Positions 41,001 through 50,989 of a stretch of DNA of 64,000 bases are shown here, in pieces. The position numbers and the translations under genes are program-made. Source of the DNA: Chrysoperla carnea. Lineage: Eukaryota > Arthropoda > Insecta > Neuroptera > Chrysopidae. The stretch spans positions 13,008,983 through 13,072,982 of the forward strand of contig NC_058337.1 of assembly GCF_905475395.1 (NCBI RefSeq), in the 5' to 3' direction. The notes under the pieces are model-generated. The model was not told the origin of the DNA, made no database searches, and worked only from the letters and a program-made list of their open reading frames with translations. Each line of letters begins with the position of its first letter. Within the stretch, counting starts at the first letter, position 1.

Positions 41001-44000
41001 TATATATTTTTATACTCGAATCTGAGATAATAATATTATAAACAAGTGTTAATTTTTGATCCATCATATTTGTATGGTATTTCAAAACGAATTCTAGTAC
41101 TATCGTGATGCATGACCCAGAAATTAATTCCCAGGGTTTTTAATTCATTTCAGTCCGTATTTCTTACAGTTTCACTTATTACCACTTTCAGTTATGTGAA
41201 AGTGAAAACTAAATTTAAAATCACGCAGATGTAGGATATAGGAACTTATTAAATCATAAATATAGGATGAATTTGGCAGCCTTAAAAAGTAAATAACACT
41301 AGTTTAAAAAATAAGGCCATGTTAGGTGATTATTGCTGGTCTATTTTAAGATAAACAAGGGATAATAACTGGTATATTTTAAGTTAATACCTAACGAAAA
41401 AAAAATGGTACATACTTATTATAGTCCAGGAGCTGTCGATCTAAAAAGTTCCCTCATACCGTGCATATATTTTTTTTAAAGAAAATAGATAGTTTAAAAC
41501 TATAGGAATTCGAAACGGTAGGTTTGCGTGGTTTTGTAAAGCCGAAAAAATGTTTAAAAAAATTAATTATTAAAAAAATCGATAAATGTTTGTCTCTCAT
41601 GTTGTGAAATGGTTTGCCTAAAGTATATTCTACAGAAAATTTCATTATCTTTCAGAAAAAATTTACGCAAACCAATTTTTTTAGCCGGGAGAGTCAGGCA
41701 AGCCTTTTAAAGTGTGTGATGAGGGAGGAAATTTCTCCCTCATTACGTAACATGATTTTTTTATTTTTATTTTGTTCCTTGCAGTGTCTACTTAAAGATT
41801 ATCTTGGTTTGCGGGCTCAGAAACGGCCGGAAATGTCCAGCAAACCAGCTTAAAGTTCATCTACTCTGAACTCATTTTCAATAAATATAATAGATAAACA
41901 CATACAAACTTGTATAGACAATAAACACATTCAAACATGTATAGACACTTGTGGTATTTTTTCTATCCTCTGCATTTATAAACTGACATTATTTTTATTA
42001 AATTATTAAATCCATCCAAAATAAAAATTTCCTATTATTCCTTTAATTATATTTACCCTTTCATTATTTCAAATCGTAAAAACAGCAAGACGTCATATCC
42101 TATATGAAGTTCGTACTAAAGTATATCAAAAGAAAATATAGAAAAGTAATTTTATAAAATAAAAGTATTTAATAGAAAATAAAAAATAAAAATCACCATA
42201 AAACAATAGTAATTTTACAACGAAACATTTTTCTAGTTTATATTTATTGAAAATGAGTTCAGAGTAGATGAACTTTAAGCTGGTTTGCTGGACATTTCCG
42301 GCCGTTTCTGAGCCCGCAAACCAAGATAATCTTAAAGTAGACACTGCAAGGAACAAAATAAAAAAAAAAAATCATGTTACGTAATGAGGGAGAAATTTCC
42401 TCCCTCATCACACACTTTAAAAGGCTTGCCTGACTCTCCCGGCTAAAAAAATTGGTTTGCGTAAATTTTTTCTGAAAGATAATGAAATTTTCTGTAGAAT
42501 ATACTTTAGGCAAACCATTTCACAACATGAGAGACAAACATTTATCGATTTTTTTAATAATTAATTTTTTTAAACATTTTTTCGGCTTTACAAAACCACG
42601 CAAACCTACCGTTTCGAATTCCTATAGTTTTAAACTATCTATTTTCTTTAAAAAAAATATATGCACGTATGAGGGAACTTTTTAGATCGACAGCTCCTGG
42701 ACTATTAGTACAATTATCACAGCAAAAATCATTTTTAATATCAATTTCTTTCACTGGTTTACCAGTGAAATATGATAAAATAAATTTTCGACGGAAGGAT
42801 GAATTTGGCAGCCTTAAAAAGTAAATAACACTAGTTTAAAAAATAAGGCCATGTTAGGTGATTATTGCTGGTCTATTTTAAGATAAACAAGGGATAATAA
42901 CTGGTATATTTTAAGTTAATACCTAACGAAAAAAAAATGGTACATACTTATTAGTACAATTATCACAGCAAAAATCATTTTTAATATCAATTTCTTTCAC
43001 TGGTTTACCAGTGAAATATGATAAAATAAATTTTCGACGGCACTCAGTACTGTATAAAAACATTTTCATTTTTTGACCAAGTTCCTCTAGATGATTACCA
43101 GCGGATGAAGATTTCCTCAAAAAATCATGTATAACAAAATCTTGTTTTGAAAAAAATGTAACACATTTCGACGGTAATCCATCACGCCCAGCTCGGCCAA
43201 CCTAGAAGAAAAGCATTCTATTAAAAATAATTGTTCTATTTTAAAGGTATGTAATCTTAATCACTAAAATAATTTATATGCAAATTTTGGCACAAATTGG
43301 CAGAAATTTGGTATTGCTTATACAGGATTTTTTTTTTTTTTTTTTAAGTTGACATATGCTTGAAACTTGAAAAAAAGTTTTACCGATAAAAATGCTTCAA
43401 GCAAAAATGTTGGGTGTATAGGCCGCACTTCTTACACAGACATTAAACTTGACCTAGGTTTTTAGACTCAATGAAAAACTCGCTCTACTCCATAAATGAT
43501 AATAAATAGATTAACACTTTATATTAGAAAGTTGTTATTGATTAAATAGGTAACATTTTTTGTTCGAAACATTTTTCCGCAAACCGTATAGTTTAGGCAA
43601 TAACGGACTGAAAAGTTTTACCCAAAATTGGTTTGTTCGTATCAAAATTGCTATTTCGTATAATTATTTTTATGGAATTTAGGCACTCGTCAAAAAAATT
43701 TCCAATAAAAGAGGTTTGTTTTCTATAATGACCATTTTTGTTCAAATTAAATGAAGAAACGAACAAAAAGTTAGATTTTTGCAGTCAATTACTGCCTACT
43801 CTAAACTATTCCGTTTACATAAAAAAATATTTCAAAAAAAAATTTGTGCGTTTTTATAAAGAACTACTCTCTAATTTAGAGTGTTCGTCTAATGTTTGCC
43901 ATATATGAATCAGAGTGAGATTTTAATTGAACCTGAAGACGTAGATCGAATTCAATATCCGTATAAGATGAGTGCCTTTGAAACTAACATATTTCGTTTG

Positions 44001-47000
44001 AAGGATTTTTATCGATTAATTTGATTTTTCGAATTTCACGTATATGTTAGTTAAAAAAACCACCCTGATACTTTATTAAATTTTAGTTCGATGATTAAAG
44101 AGCATTTCAAATAGAGGATTTTAAATCCCGAAGTGTCAATTTTGCTTGGAAACCAAATATCTTGGTCCAAAAAGCTCATACGGGAATTTTTTTATAGCTC
44201 ATTTTCAAAAAAAAAAAAAAAACAAGCATTTCAGTGGTATTTGTTGTAAAATAATTTTTAAAATTTGGATACTCTTCTAAACTTTATATAAAATTTAAGG
44301 AAAACATTTCTCACTCTTACAAACCTCCGTGCAAAGCGACAAGGGGTGATAACAATTTTTGACCAATAGATGCCAAAATTAGAATGTGCGAGTTTACCTC
44401 TTGATAGTAGCTTTCGATATCTTTTGATGCACCATAATGCACAACCAGGCGTACATCAGGTTTGTCAATTCCCATTCCAAATGCAATAGTTGCAACAATT
44501 ATTTTGATTTCATCCTTTGAAAATTGTTCATGGACTTCCTTTCGTTTTTTCATTGGTATACCAGCATGGTATGTTTCACAACGTATTCCATTATTATTTA
44601 GAGTTAATGATACACTTTCAGCCTCTTTTTTGGTTAATGTATAAATAATCGTTGAACCATTGCCACATTCTTCTAAGTACGGTCGTAAAAGTTCTGCTAC
44701 GTCTCTATGACTTTTTGATAGTATTTCAAAATATAAATTTGGTCGGTCGAAACCAGTACAACGTAATTTTGGATTTCTAAAACAAATTTCATTTTATTTA
44801 CATTAGAAAGTTTAAACAAGAATCAATCTATTTAAAATCGAAAAATGATGACCGCTATTTATTTTTAATGGTTAAATGGAAAAATTTTGTAAGGTAGCTG
44901 AAATACAAAAAAACAAGTATTTTAACTGAAAACAAAAAATTGAGAGATTTAATTATTGAAATAGCCTGTATAAAAAGTGTTGAATATCAGTGCTTGCATT
45001 ATTTTTCGGTCGCCAATTGGTTTGGTTTTCAAAAATTTCGAAGCTATCTACAAATTTTCAATTGTCTATCTTTTATAGTTTTGGAAAAATGAACATCAGT
45101 TTTGTCCTAATTTGCGCCCTCATGGATAAACAGTGTTGTTAACGAAAAAATGTTGAATTCAAACAAAAGTTGTTTATTTTTTTATAAGGAACATGTTTTA
45201 CATTTAAACTTTTGTTCTATCTCTAACGGTTTACAATGATGAGTCCTACGAATCCAAGACCCAATTGCCCAAGGTATATTGCTCATTTACGAACTCAAAC
45301 TCACTTTTTACGTCTTGAGTACGCCATAAAAATTTCAGCTTGATATCTCTTTTCGTTTTTAAGTTATCGTGATGACGGTCGGACAGGCGGAAATGTACTA
45401 AGTGATTTTATGAACATCTATACCAAAATTTTGTTCATAGCATCAATATTTTTAAGCGTTACAAACTTGGGGCTAAAATTAGTATACTTTGATATATATT
45501 TCGTATTATCAGCGTAAATATTAAAATACATTAAAGTTGAGCTATTTTATGAACAAAAAATATGGTGACCAAAATTGGTCGTTAGCTCTTGGACTATATC
45601 TATAAGGCATTTTACTGTACTCTAGTACTAGTTCTTATTTGAATCGCTAATTAAAGTTTAAAGATAATACCTCATTTTCAATGCGTGGCATATATCTTTT
45701 TGCACTTGTTCTGTAGCTGTAGCTGTAACCGCCATCATTGGAACATCGGGTAATAATGATCGTAATTTCCCTAAACTTCTGTAAGATGATCGAAAATCAT
45801 GACCCCATTTGGATATACAATGTGCTTCATCAATTGCAATCAGTGTAAATTTAATAACATTTTTCATTTTATTAAACAGATATTCACCACCTTCGCCTGT
45901 ACAATATTCAGGCGTTAAATATATTAAGCGGTACTTATTTTGTAAAATTTCATCAATTACTAATGACGAATTTTTTTGAGCGGTTCCCAAAAAACACGAT
46001 GGTATTCCAGCTACCTAAAATTATAATATTGATAAGTATTACAAAATATTCCAATTGTCTAGTAAACAAGTTCAAATTGGTGAAATATAGAAATACTAAT
46101 CGTAAAAATACGTGTGATAGGTCGTTGGATTCAGAAATTTTGAAAAATGTGCAAGAAGCGTTTTTCAGCACGTAAATAATTGCAAAAGTAATAAACAACT
46201 AGATTGATACCCACCCGCTTCACTAGACTTAGTAAAAACCACCGCTTTAAAGGTTCCACCTCTTTTGCTCTCACTTATTCCTCTCTCTATAACACTCGAA
46301 GGGACTGTTTTACACAGCTAAAATATATGCACAGTTTTCGATTTTTTTAAGTGTAAAATAATAATAATTCATTGAGTATATCAGAAAAAATGGCCATGAA
46401 TGGTTTGACATTTACTATTTAAAATTTTCACAGATATCTTTAATGTATGGGTCAAACTAATGATTATAGATGGAGCAGTAAAAATGTCAGAATAAATTTA
46501 ATTTTTTAATTTCTATACCATGTATATATGAAATATACATAGTAAATTAAAATTAGTCCCAAGTTTGTAACGCTTAAAAATATTGATAATACGACAAAAA
46601 TTTTGGTTTAGGTATTCATAAAATCAACTAATTAGTACATTTCCGGTTTTCCGTCTGTCAACACGATAACTCTAAAACGAAAAGAGATATCAAGCTGAAA
46701 TTTTTATAGTGAGCTTAGGACGTAAAAAGTGAGGTTGAGTTCGTAAATGAGAAACATGGGTAAATTGAATCTTGGATCCGTAGAACCCATTTTGTAAGTC
46801 GTTAGAGATAGTAGAAAAGTTTAAATGTAAAAAATGTTCCTTATAAAAAAATAAACAACTCTTGTTTGAATTATTTGTTTGTAAACATCACTGTTTACTC
46901 ACGAGGGCACACATTAGATACAAATTTTATAGTATGTATTAATATGGGATTATCAGTTATGTATGTGTGACATGTATAGGTATATGTGTAATGGGATAGA

Positions 47001-48576
47001 ATAATCAACTCTGTCTATACATGGTATTTCAACAATTAACTCAGTCAATTTTTTTTTCACTTGTTTTTAATGTATATTCATAAATTATAGCTCATGTGTT
47101 ATTCTGATGTATGAGCTATATTGTTGTACAATTTCATTTAAATTAATTGGTTTTGCAAACCAACAAACAAACAAACATCCTTACTTTCACATTTAGAATA
47201 TATAGGGATTAAAAATAAAAAAAAGGTATTTCGTTTTTCGCCAACATTCCAAGCATAGTTCAAAATATGAGATTAATGGTTTTTTTTTCTATTTTAATGA
47301 TTTTTCAGCGCGATTGGTTATTTTAAACTTGTAAACGCGCTAAAGCGCGTAAATTTAAAGATCACACTTTCTGACTAAATTGAATTTTTTCTAAACTCTC
47401 ATACGAACAGTTTGCTTCTGGGCTCGTAAAAATCGGTGGTGTACTTTTAAATTCCGACCTCAAAAGTCTTATTTTCTCAACTAGTAATTTTGAAATTATA
47501 GTTATTCGTTATAAAATAATAAACAATTTGTGTTGAAAACATTTTCCATAAACCCAATAAATTCAATGAAAATCAAATGCAAACGCTTGGTTATATTATA
47601 TATATATAATTTATCAAGCAAAAGTAAAATTAAGTATCCGCTAATAGTTATGGATATTACGCGCAAGACATACGGTTTTGGCAGTTAAGAACCAGGTTTA
47701 CATTTGACAATTTTTATTTGTATATATGGTCCCGGATTTTAGCCAATTTTGTTTTCGTCGGAAATGTTGTATAGAAGGAGGGTGTTGATATTTTCATAGA
47801 GAAGATTTCGGTGAAATGAAATTATATAGGCTCAACCCATACTTGCTTACATAAGTTTCACTAACTTTGGTCTAATTCCAAAGAATTATGCTTCTGACCT
47901 TTATGTTCGTTTAAATTTTTACGGATGTGTCGAGTCAACATACTAATTAATCATTCCATTGCCTAGTCGGCTCTATGCGAACATTTATCTCAATTGTTCC
48001 CCTATTATAGCTCATAATTCCAAAAATATGTATAGACGGTTCTATATTTTGAATTTCGTGACTCGTTTACCCTTCACCATAAATATTGGTTGGTGTATCT
48101 CAAAACATAGCGAAGTACTCTTCTGTTATACGATCAGTTTTAATACTATTACTTACTTGTAAAGAAAGGACTTGATCTTCCATCAAAGAAATTAATGGTG
48201 ATATAACAAGGGTACAACCACCACTGTAAACTGACGGATATTGGAAACACAATGATTTTCCGGATCCAGTTGCCATAATAATACACTGATCACGTTTATT
48301 ATTTAATGCCGTATTTATAATATTCCATTGCATGGGTCGAAATTTCTGGTGGCCAAAACATTTGCTTAACACTTTTAAATACTTTTCAGGTGGTTCATAG
48401 AACGAATCATCCTGAGATCCTGTTTCATCTTGAGATGAAAAACTATTGTTGAGTATCTAAAGTAAAAAATAATTTTTAATATTTAATATATAAACATTTT
48501 CTTATAAACATGTAATTATGATAATTACCTCTTCTTCGCTATAATTTCCAAAATCTTCATCACTATCTGAATTCAT
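31435..48576 (-). CDS. WRN: WRN-type RecQ DNA helicase, ten exons, 1056 aa
   Basis: ATP-dependent 3'-5' DNA helicase for replication and repair structures in the nucleus. Exons: 48576..48529, 48456..48157, 46014..45671, 44776..44398, 43201..42948, 39954..39472, 37957..37629, 36658..36397, 34565..34420, 32060..31435; all GT-AG, total 3171 nt, one open frame. Seen in order: motif 0 FGHQKFRPMQ (50-59), Walker A ATGSGKS (78-84), DEAH (178-181) followed by CISKWGHDFR, AVTATAT (211-217), GFDRPNL, motif V with AFGMGIDKPDVR, motif VI VGRAGRDG (358-365), the zinc-binding region with CRRK (C411) and FCCDNC as in human WRN, an RQC winged helix (LRGLKLNLS, WWKIIGRL), an HRDC domain (exon 7) and the WRN-like C-terminal helical module (exons 8-10). 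The tail is acidic with a basic end (SRKPRRKY), a plausible nuclear signal. There is no exonuclease domain: the protein starts 16 residues before exon 2. Exon 5 is partly duplicated downstream. Confidence 0.93.
32150..32400 (+). repeat. dispersed repeat in helicase intron 9
   Basis: Similar to 46050-46200 (same orientation), sharing AAATTGGTGAAATAT and CGTAAAAATACGTG, and to 47210-47260, sharing GGTATTTCGTTTTTCGCCAA. Confidence 0.5.
33388..34281. mobile_element. 890-bp foldback element in helicase intron 9
   Basis: The left arm begins near GTATACGAACCCATAACAG and the right end carries the complement. Inner blocks (AAGTGAAAATGGCTGAAAAA, GACAATTTTTGTTAATAAAT, CAGATATCTTCTATCTGT) are mirrored through the element. 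A 19-base A run lies at about 33548-33566. It ends 139 bp from exon 9. Non-coding. Confidence 0.65.
34420..34565 (-). CDS. WRN: WRN-type helicase exon 9
   Basis: 146 nt. LAVSTLGFHLTSALMNGYPI matches WRN [20 protein letters not shown]. Phase 1 before GTAAGA. Confidence 0.88.
34820..35620 (+). pseudogene. non-LTR retrotransposon remnant in helicase intron 8
   Basis: RNase H-like and C-terminal sequence in shifting frames: SHAVFRSHEASRFQSR, TRAQLRRVVGLLKGHC, then RMFGSETLDPPILREIPMEK. A TTATTATTG-rich tail lies at 35560-35590. It is homologous to 22370-22830, has many frame breaks and is inactive. Confidence 0.65.
36397..36658 (-). CDS. WRN: WRN-type helicase exon 8
   Basis: 262 nt after TTTTACAG. 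Ends with SMVQTYKMFSSGKKLTQIAA, matching the WRN segment ITYSLFQEKKMPLKSIAES. Confidence 0.85.
37629..37957 (-). CDS. WRN: WRN-type helicase exon 7 (HRDC)
   Basis: 329 nt after TTTTTAG. A linker, then an HRDC fold: LFNELKEFRNQIAYEADCRP, VASDTALMEMVQLLP. Phase 1. Confidence 0.88.
38350..38757 (+). repeat. dispersed repeat family A, helicase intron 6
   Basis: Lacks the 5' end. Contains TTCTATCTCTAACGGTTTAC and the terminal CATATATACAGGGTATA. Confidence 0.65.
38760..39190. repeat. repeat family with second copy at 53590-54120
   Basis: Shares ACTGATTTTTGAATAT, CTGTGC...AAAATGGTGGC and AACCGTGCGGGTTTCCAAAA with 53590-54120. Non-coding. Confidence 0.55.
39370..39455 (-). repeat. dispersed repeat family A, short 3' fragment
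   Basis: Inverted piece containing the complement of AAGCGTTACAAACTTAAGA, 17 bp from the exon 6 donor. Confidence 0.45.
39472..39954 (-). CDS. WRN: WRN-type helicase exon 6 (RQC)
   Basis: 483 nt. Winged-helix RQC domain with LLEVIELLKGKYGLGMYIKF and WWKIIGRL. A Ser/Asp-rich end (SVDDSDDDIIDMP) precedes the donor AT|GTAAGT. Confidence 0.9.
41264..42794. repeat. second copy of a 245-bp tandem duplication, split by an insertion
   Basis: Without the inserted element (41422-42704 plus one TTA copy), this block is 245 bp and reads identical to 42796-43040, the block that holds the functional 3' part and donor of helicase exon 5. The exon-derived part here (about 42702-42794) should not be used, since the insertion falls at its donor site. 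Confidence 0.85.
41422..42704. mobile_element. 1283-bp foldback transposon, TTA target duplication
   Basis: Ends are TAGTCCAGGAGCTG and its exact complement, flanked by TTA at 41419-41421 and 42705-42707. The empty site is visible at 42941-42955 in the other copy of the duplication, which fixes the boundaries. The arms (about 41422-41888 and 42238-42704) are nearly identical, with only single-base differences, and enclose about 350 bp of unique AT-rich DNA. The same 50-residue frame appears in both arms in mirror image and is incidental. A three-base TTA duplication fits PIF/Harbinger elements, but the tip sequence is not one I recognise. Confidence 0.85.
42796..43040. repeat. 245-bp tandem duplication, intact copy
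   Basis: Contains the 3' 93 nt of exon 5, its donor and 150 bp of intron. The partner is 41264-42794. Confidence 0.85.
42948..43201 (-). CDS. WRN: WRN-type helicase exon 5 (motif VI and zinc region)
   Basis: 254 nt. Motif VI with the arginine finger, then the zinc-binding helices. The donor is AA|GTATGT at 42947. The distal 93 nt of the exon and its donor are copied at 41422-42794, where the copy is broken by an insertion. Confidence 0.88.
43320..43640 (+). repeat. repeat shared with 52600-52890, helicase intron 4
   Basis: Common landmarks: CGATAAAAATGCTTCAAGCA, TAATAAATAGATTAACACTTT and TTTTTCCGCAAACC. Non-coding. Confidence 0.6.
44085..44340 (+). repeat. repeat shared with 9440-9720, helicase intron 4
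   Basis: Common landmarks: GGATTTTAAATCC, ATTTTGCTTGGAAA and TTTTATAGCTCATTTTCA. It ends about 60 bp from the exon 4 donor. Confidence 0.55.
44398..44776 (-). CDS. WRN: WRN-type helicase exon 4
   Basis: 379 nt. Second RecA lobe: FDRPNLYFE, IIYTLTKKEAE, YHAGIPMKKR and motif V. Phase 0 donor at 44397. Confidence 0.92.
44918..45515 (+). repeat. dispersed repeat family A, helicase intron 3
   Basis: Near full-length diverged copy with GCGCCCTCATGGATAAACAG and TTTTTAAGCGTTACAAACTT. Confidence 0.65.
45671..46014 (-). CDS. WRN: WRN-type helicase exon 3
   Basis: Begins VAGIPSCFLGTA after ATTTTAG. Carries YLTPEY, the DEAH box, the aromatic-rich loop and AVTATAT. Ends in phase 2 before GTATTA. Confidence 0.92.
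46517..47072 (-). repeat. dispersed repeat family A, helicase intron 2
   Basis: Full-length inverted copy, from TATACCATG-like sequence to the complement of GTGAAAAAAAAATTGACTG. Confidence 0.7.
48157..48456 (-). CDS. WRN: WRN-type helicase exon 2
   Basis: 300 nt, phase 0 at both ends. Carries motif 0, Walker A and motif Ia (LVISPLISLMEDQV). Confidence 0.92.
48529..48576 (-). CDS. WRN: WRN-type helicase exon 1
   Basis: Sixteen codons (MNSDSDEDFGNYSEEE) with a GTAATT donor. An acidic start, with no exonuclease sequence before it. Confidence 0.75.
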
Positions 48577-49262
48577 GATAATGATAACTAAAATAATGAA
48601 AACAATTTATTAATTAATACTGGCACTTTATTCGAGTAAAATTTTTAGTCTATTCCTATTTGACATTTTATATATAATATTAATATATTAAAGTAATATG
48701 TTTGGTGAAGGTTAAACAAAATCTTTGAAATATAGTTTTAACAAATTTAAACAACTAGCGCGCTATAATAATAATTGTCACACTAAGCGCTTTCCATTTA
48801 ATAGAAAGAAACACTGTGCAGCACAGTCTGTGCTAATTTTTGTACAAAAAAAAAAAATATATATATCTATGACTATAACGCTCAAAACATAATACCACGC
48901 ACTCTAGTATGGAAGTCAGGAACAAAATATGTTGTGAAACTTTGGAATCTATAAAAATTATTAAAATAATAAAATACTACAGGTATATTGTAATTCTATA
49001 GAATATGGAATGCAATGTCGAACAAATAAATGTACGAAAAGTTGGCGAACAATACGGAAGCCCGGTTGACTCAACATCCCGATCAGCATACAAAAAAGTG
49101 GGGTGTCTATCGTCCATCTGCTAACTAGTACACAAATTAACTTCTGAACCTGTGGCTGTGAATTAGAATATTATAATATAAATTACCCATTTTCAATATT
49201 TTAACAATTATTATGGGTATTTTCCGTACTGCCACCACTGTACGGTATGACATTTATTCAGT
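48577..49262. other. region upstream of the helicase gene
   Basis: AT-rich, with no coding sequence recognised. It presumably contains the helicase promoter; no named element is visible. Confidence 0.3.
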
Positions 49263-49263
49263 A

Positions 49264-49735
49264 CTAGCTGACCCGGCGAACTTCATACCGCTTAACAGTA
49301 GATTCTTTATATTTTAAACAAAAAAATACTTTTTAGATTTCTTATCTGTAAAGGGAAAAAGTATATGGGCGATAATAGTTATAATTAATAAACATACAAC
49401 TGCAAATACACAAACCTTAAAAGTTGGCATGTAATTTTCCCGAACTACTTTTGTTGCTCCAAATGAAATCATTTGAAAGCTTTTGTATTGTTTTGCTTTC
49501 CCGGAATCCCTCTACTAACACTTAAACTTTATGGTATGGTAAATTAAAGTTCAAATTGACTTATAATTATTATTACGAATCTTCTGTATGGGAATATAGA
49601 AAAGAGTTTTTTAAAATTTTCTCTCCGTAAGAACCATCCTCGTACTTTAAGCAATATTATAAAAAAAGAATTAGCGAAATCGGTTCAGCTGCTCTCGAGA
49701 TTTGCGCTTAGCAACACATTCATTCAATTCAAATA
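49264..49735 (-). mobile_element. Helitron-like non-autonomous element
   Basis: Begins A|CTAGCTGACCCGGCGAACT, the reverse complement of a Helitron-type CTAG|T end that is common in arthropods. The other end contains AAATCGGTTCAGC, GAGATTTGCGCTTAGCAA and CACATTCATTCAATT. Class assigned from remembered consensus features; no helicase is encoded. Confidence 0.55.
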
Positions 49736-50585
49736 AAAAAATTATTTTCTATTGGGATCTGACATATGGGCGGGGCTAAAAAATATGGCTGACAAAAAGT
49801 AACACATTTCAAAAATAACATAGCAATACATACCCTTTGTCCACTTTTTCAAGAGTAAGCGTAATTTTCCTGAATATGAAAGACTTTTGAAAGCAGGTCA
49901 TGTGATTAAATGTGGTAAAATCAAATCGAAGGTGAGGAGGATGTGCTCAGTTTAACGTCATACTGTTTTCAAACTACTAATTTAAAAGAAAAGCCTCATC
50001 AAATCGATATAGATAAATAAATATATCTTCAAGTATTCTTGATGTCAAAACACAGTAATCTTTTTAGATTTAAACATATTAGTTCATTAATACGTTATAA
50101 ACATTTTACTTACTTGATAAGACATATTTTTTTCTTTTTTAAATGAAGTGAGCATACACTTAAGATAAGATATTTTTTAATTGCAATGTTTTCTGCCATA
50201 ATTTTAAGACATCAATTTTCTCAAAATTACCGAAATAAATTTTCATTTTTCGTGTAATATTTGCCTGCTGAGGCAAATTATGAAAACGCAGATCTGAATT
50301 TTTCTCAACACTTTGCTTTTATCGTGCTTTTAAATTGAGGTAAATACTTTCCAGACGCCATAATTTAATTTTTTTATCAATTATTTATTATTGTTGTAAT
50401 TATAACTTGCAGAAAGTAATCAACTCCAATCTTTTCAATGCTCAACACTAAAAAGCTGTAACTTGAAATTAGTTTCTACTTTGACAACCAGGTGTCATGC
50501 CTCCTTTTGCCAGATCCCAATATTCCCATACAGAAGATTCCTAATAATAATTAAAAGTCAATTTGAATTTTAATTTACACATCAG
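49535..50585. repeat. distant inverted repeat
   Basis: About 65 bp at 49535-49600 (with AATCTTCTGTATGGGAATA) recur as the complement at 50517-50582. The interval may be one composite element or an insertion into the Helitron-like copy. Confidence 0.5.
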
Positions 50586-50989
50586 ACTGTCTTTTATTTT
50601 CAATCAATTGAACAATTTCAATTGTTTTCAATTTTTTAATCACTTAGACAGCCTGATGAGTAGTACAAAGTACGCAACGACCGATGACTAGAACAGATAG
50701 GCGCCTTAAATGCAGGCACGGGCGCTTATAGCTCGGCATAGGAAGTTTTACGTCCCTAATATATATATGCTCTTGGCGCAGTAAAATTAAATTTGAACAT
50801 AGAAGTAATAACATGTTATAACATCTTTGAAATCTAGTAGCATTTGATTAAAACACATTTGGTATCGGCAGCCTAGTTCATCCTACCTCGAGACGCTCGT
50901 AGTGAGAGATATTTCGTCAAACATGTGCTAAGTAAAGCTTACATCATGAAGCAGTTCTATAACCTTCATGGCTTACATAAATGGGAAAT

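Noticed and set aside
41614-42513. Two identical frames of about 80 codons in mirror orientation
   Set aside because: They lie in the two arms of the foldback element and simply reflect the inverted repeat; no domain is visible.
42705-42794. Apparent extra helicase exon
   Set aside because: It is the duplicated 3' end of exon 5, without an acceptor and with the donor site disrupted by the insertion; using it would break the frame.
48577-49262. Search for an exonuclease domain upstream of the helicase
   Set aside because: No DEDD-type exonuclease motif or spliceable exon is visible up to the Helitron-like copy.
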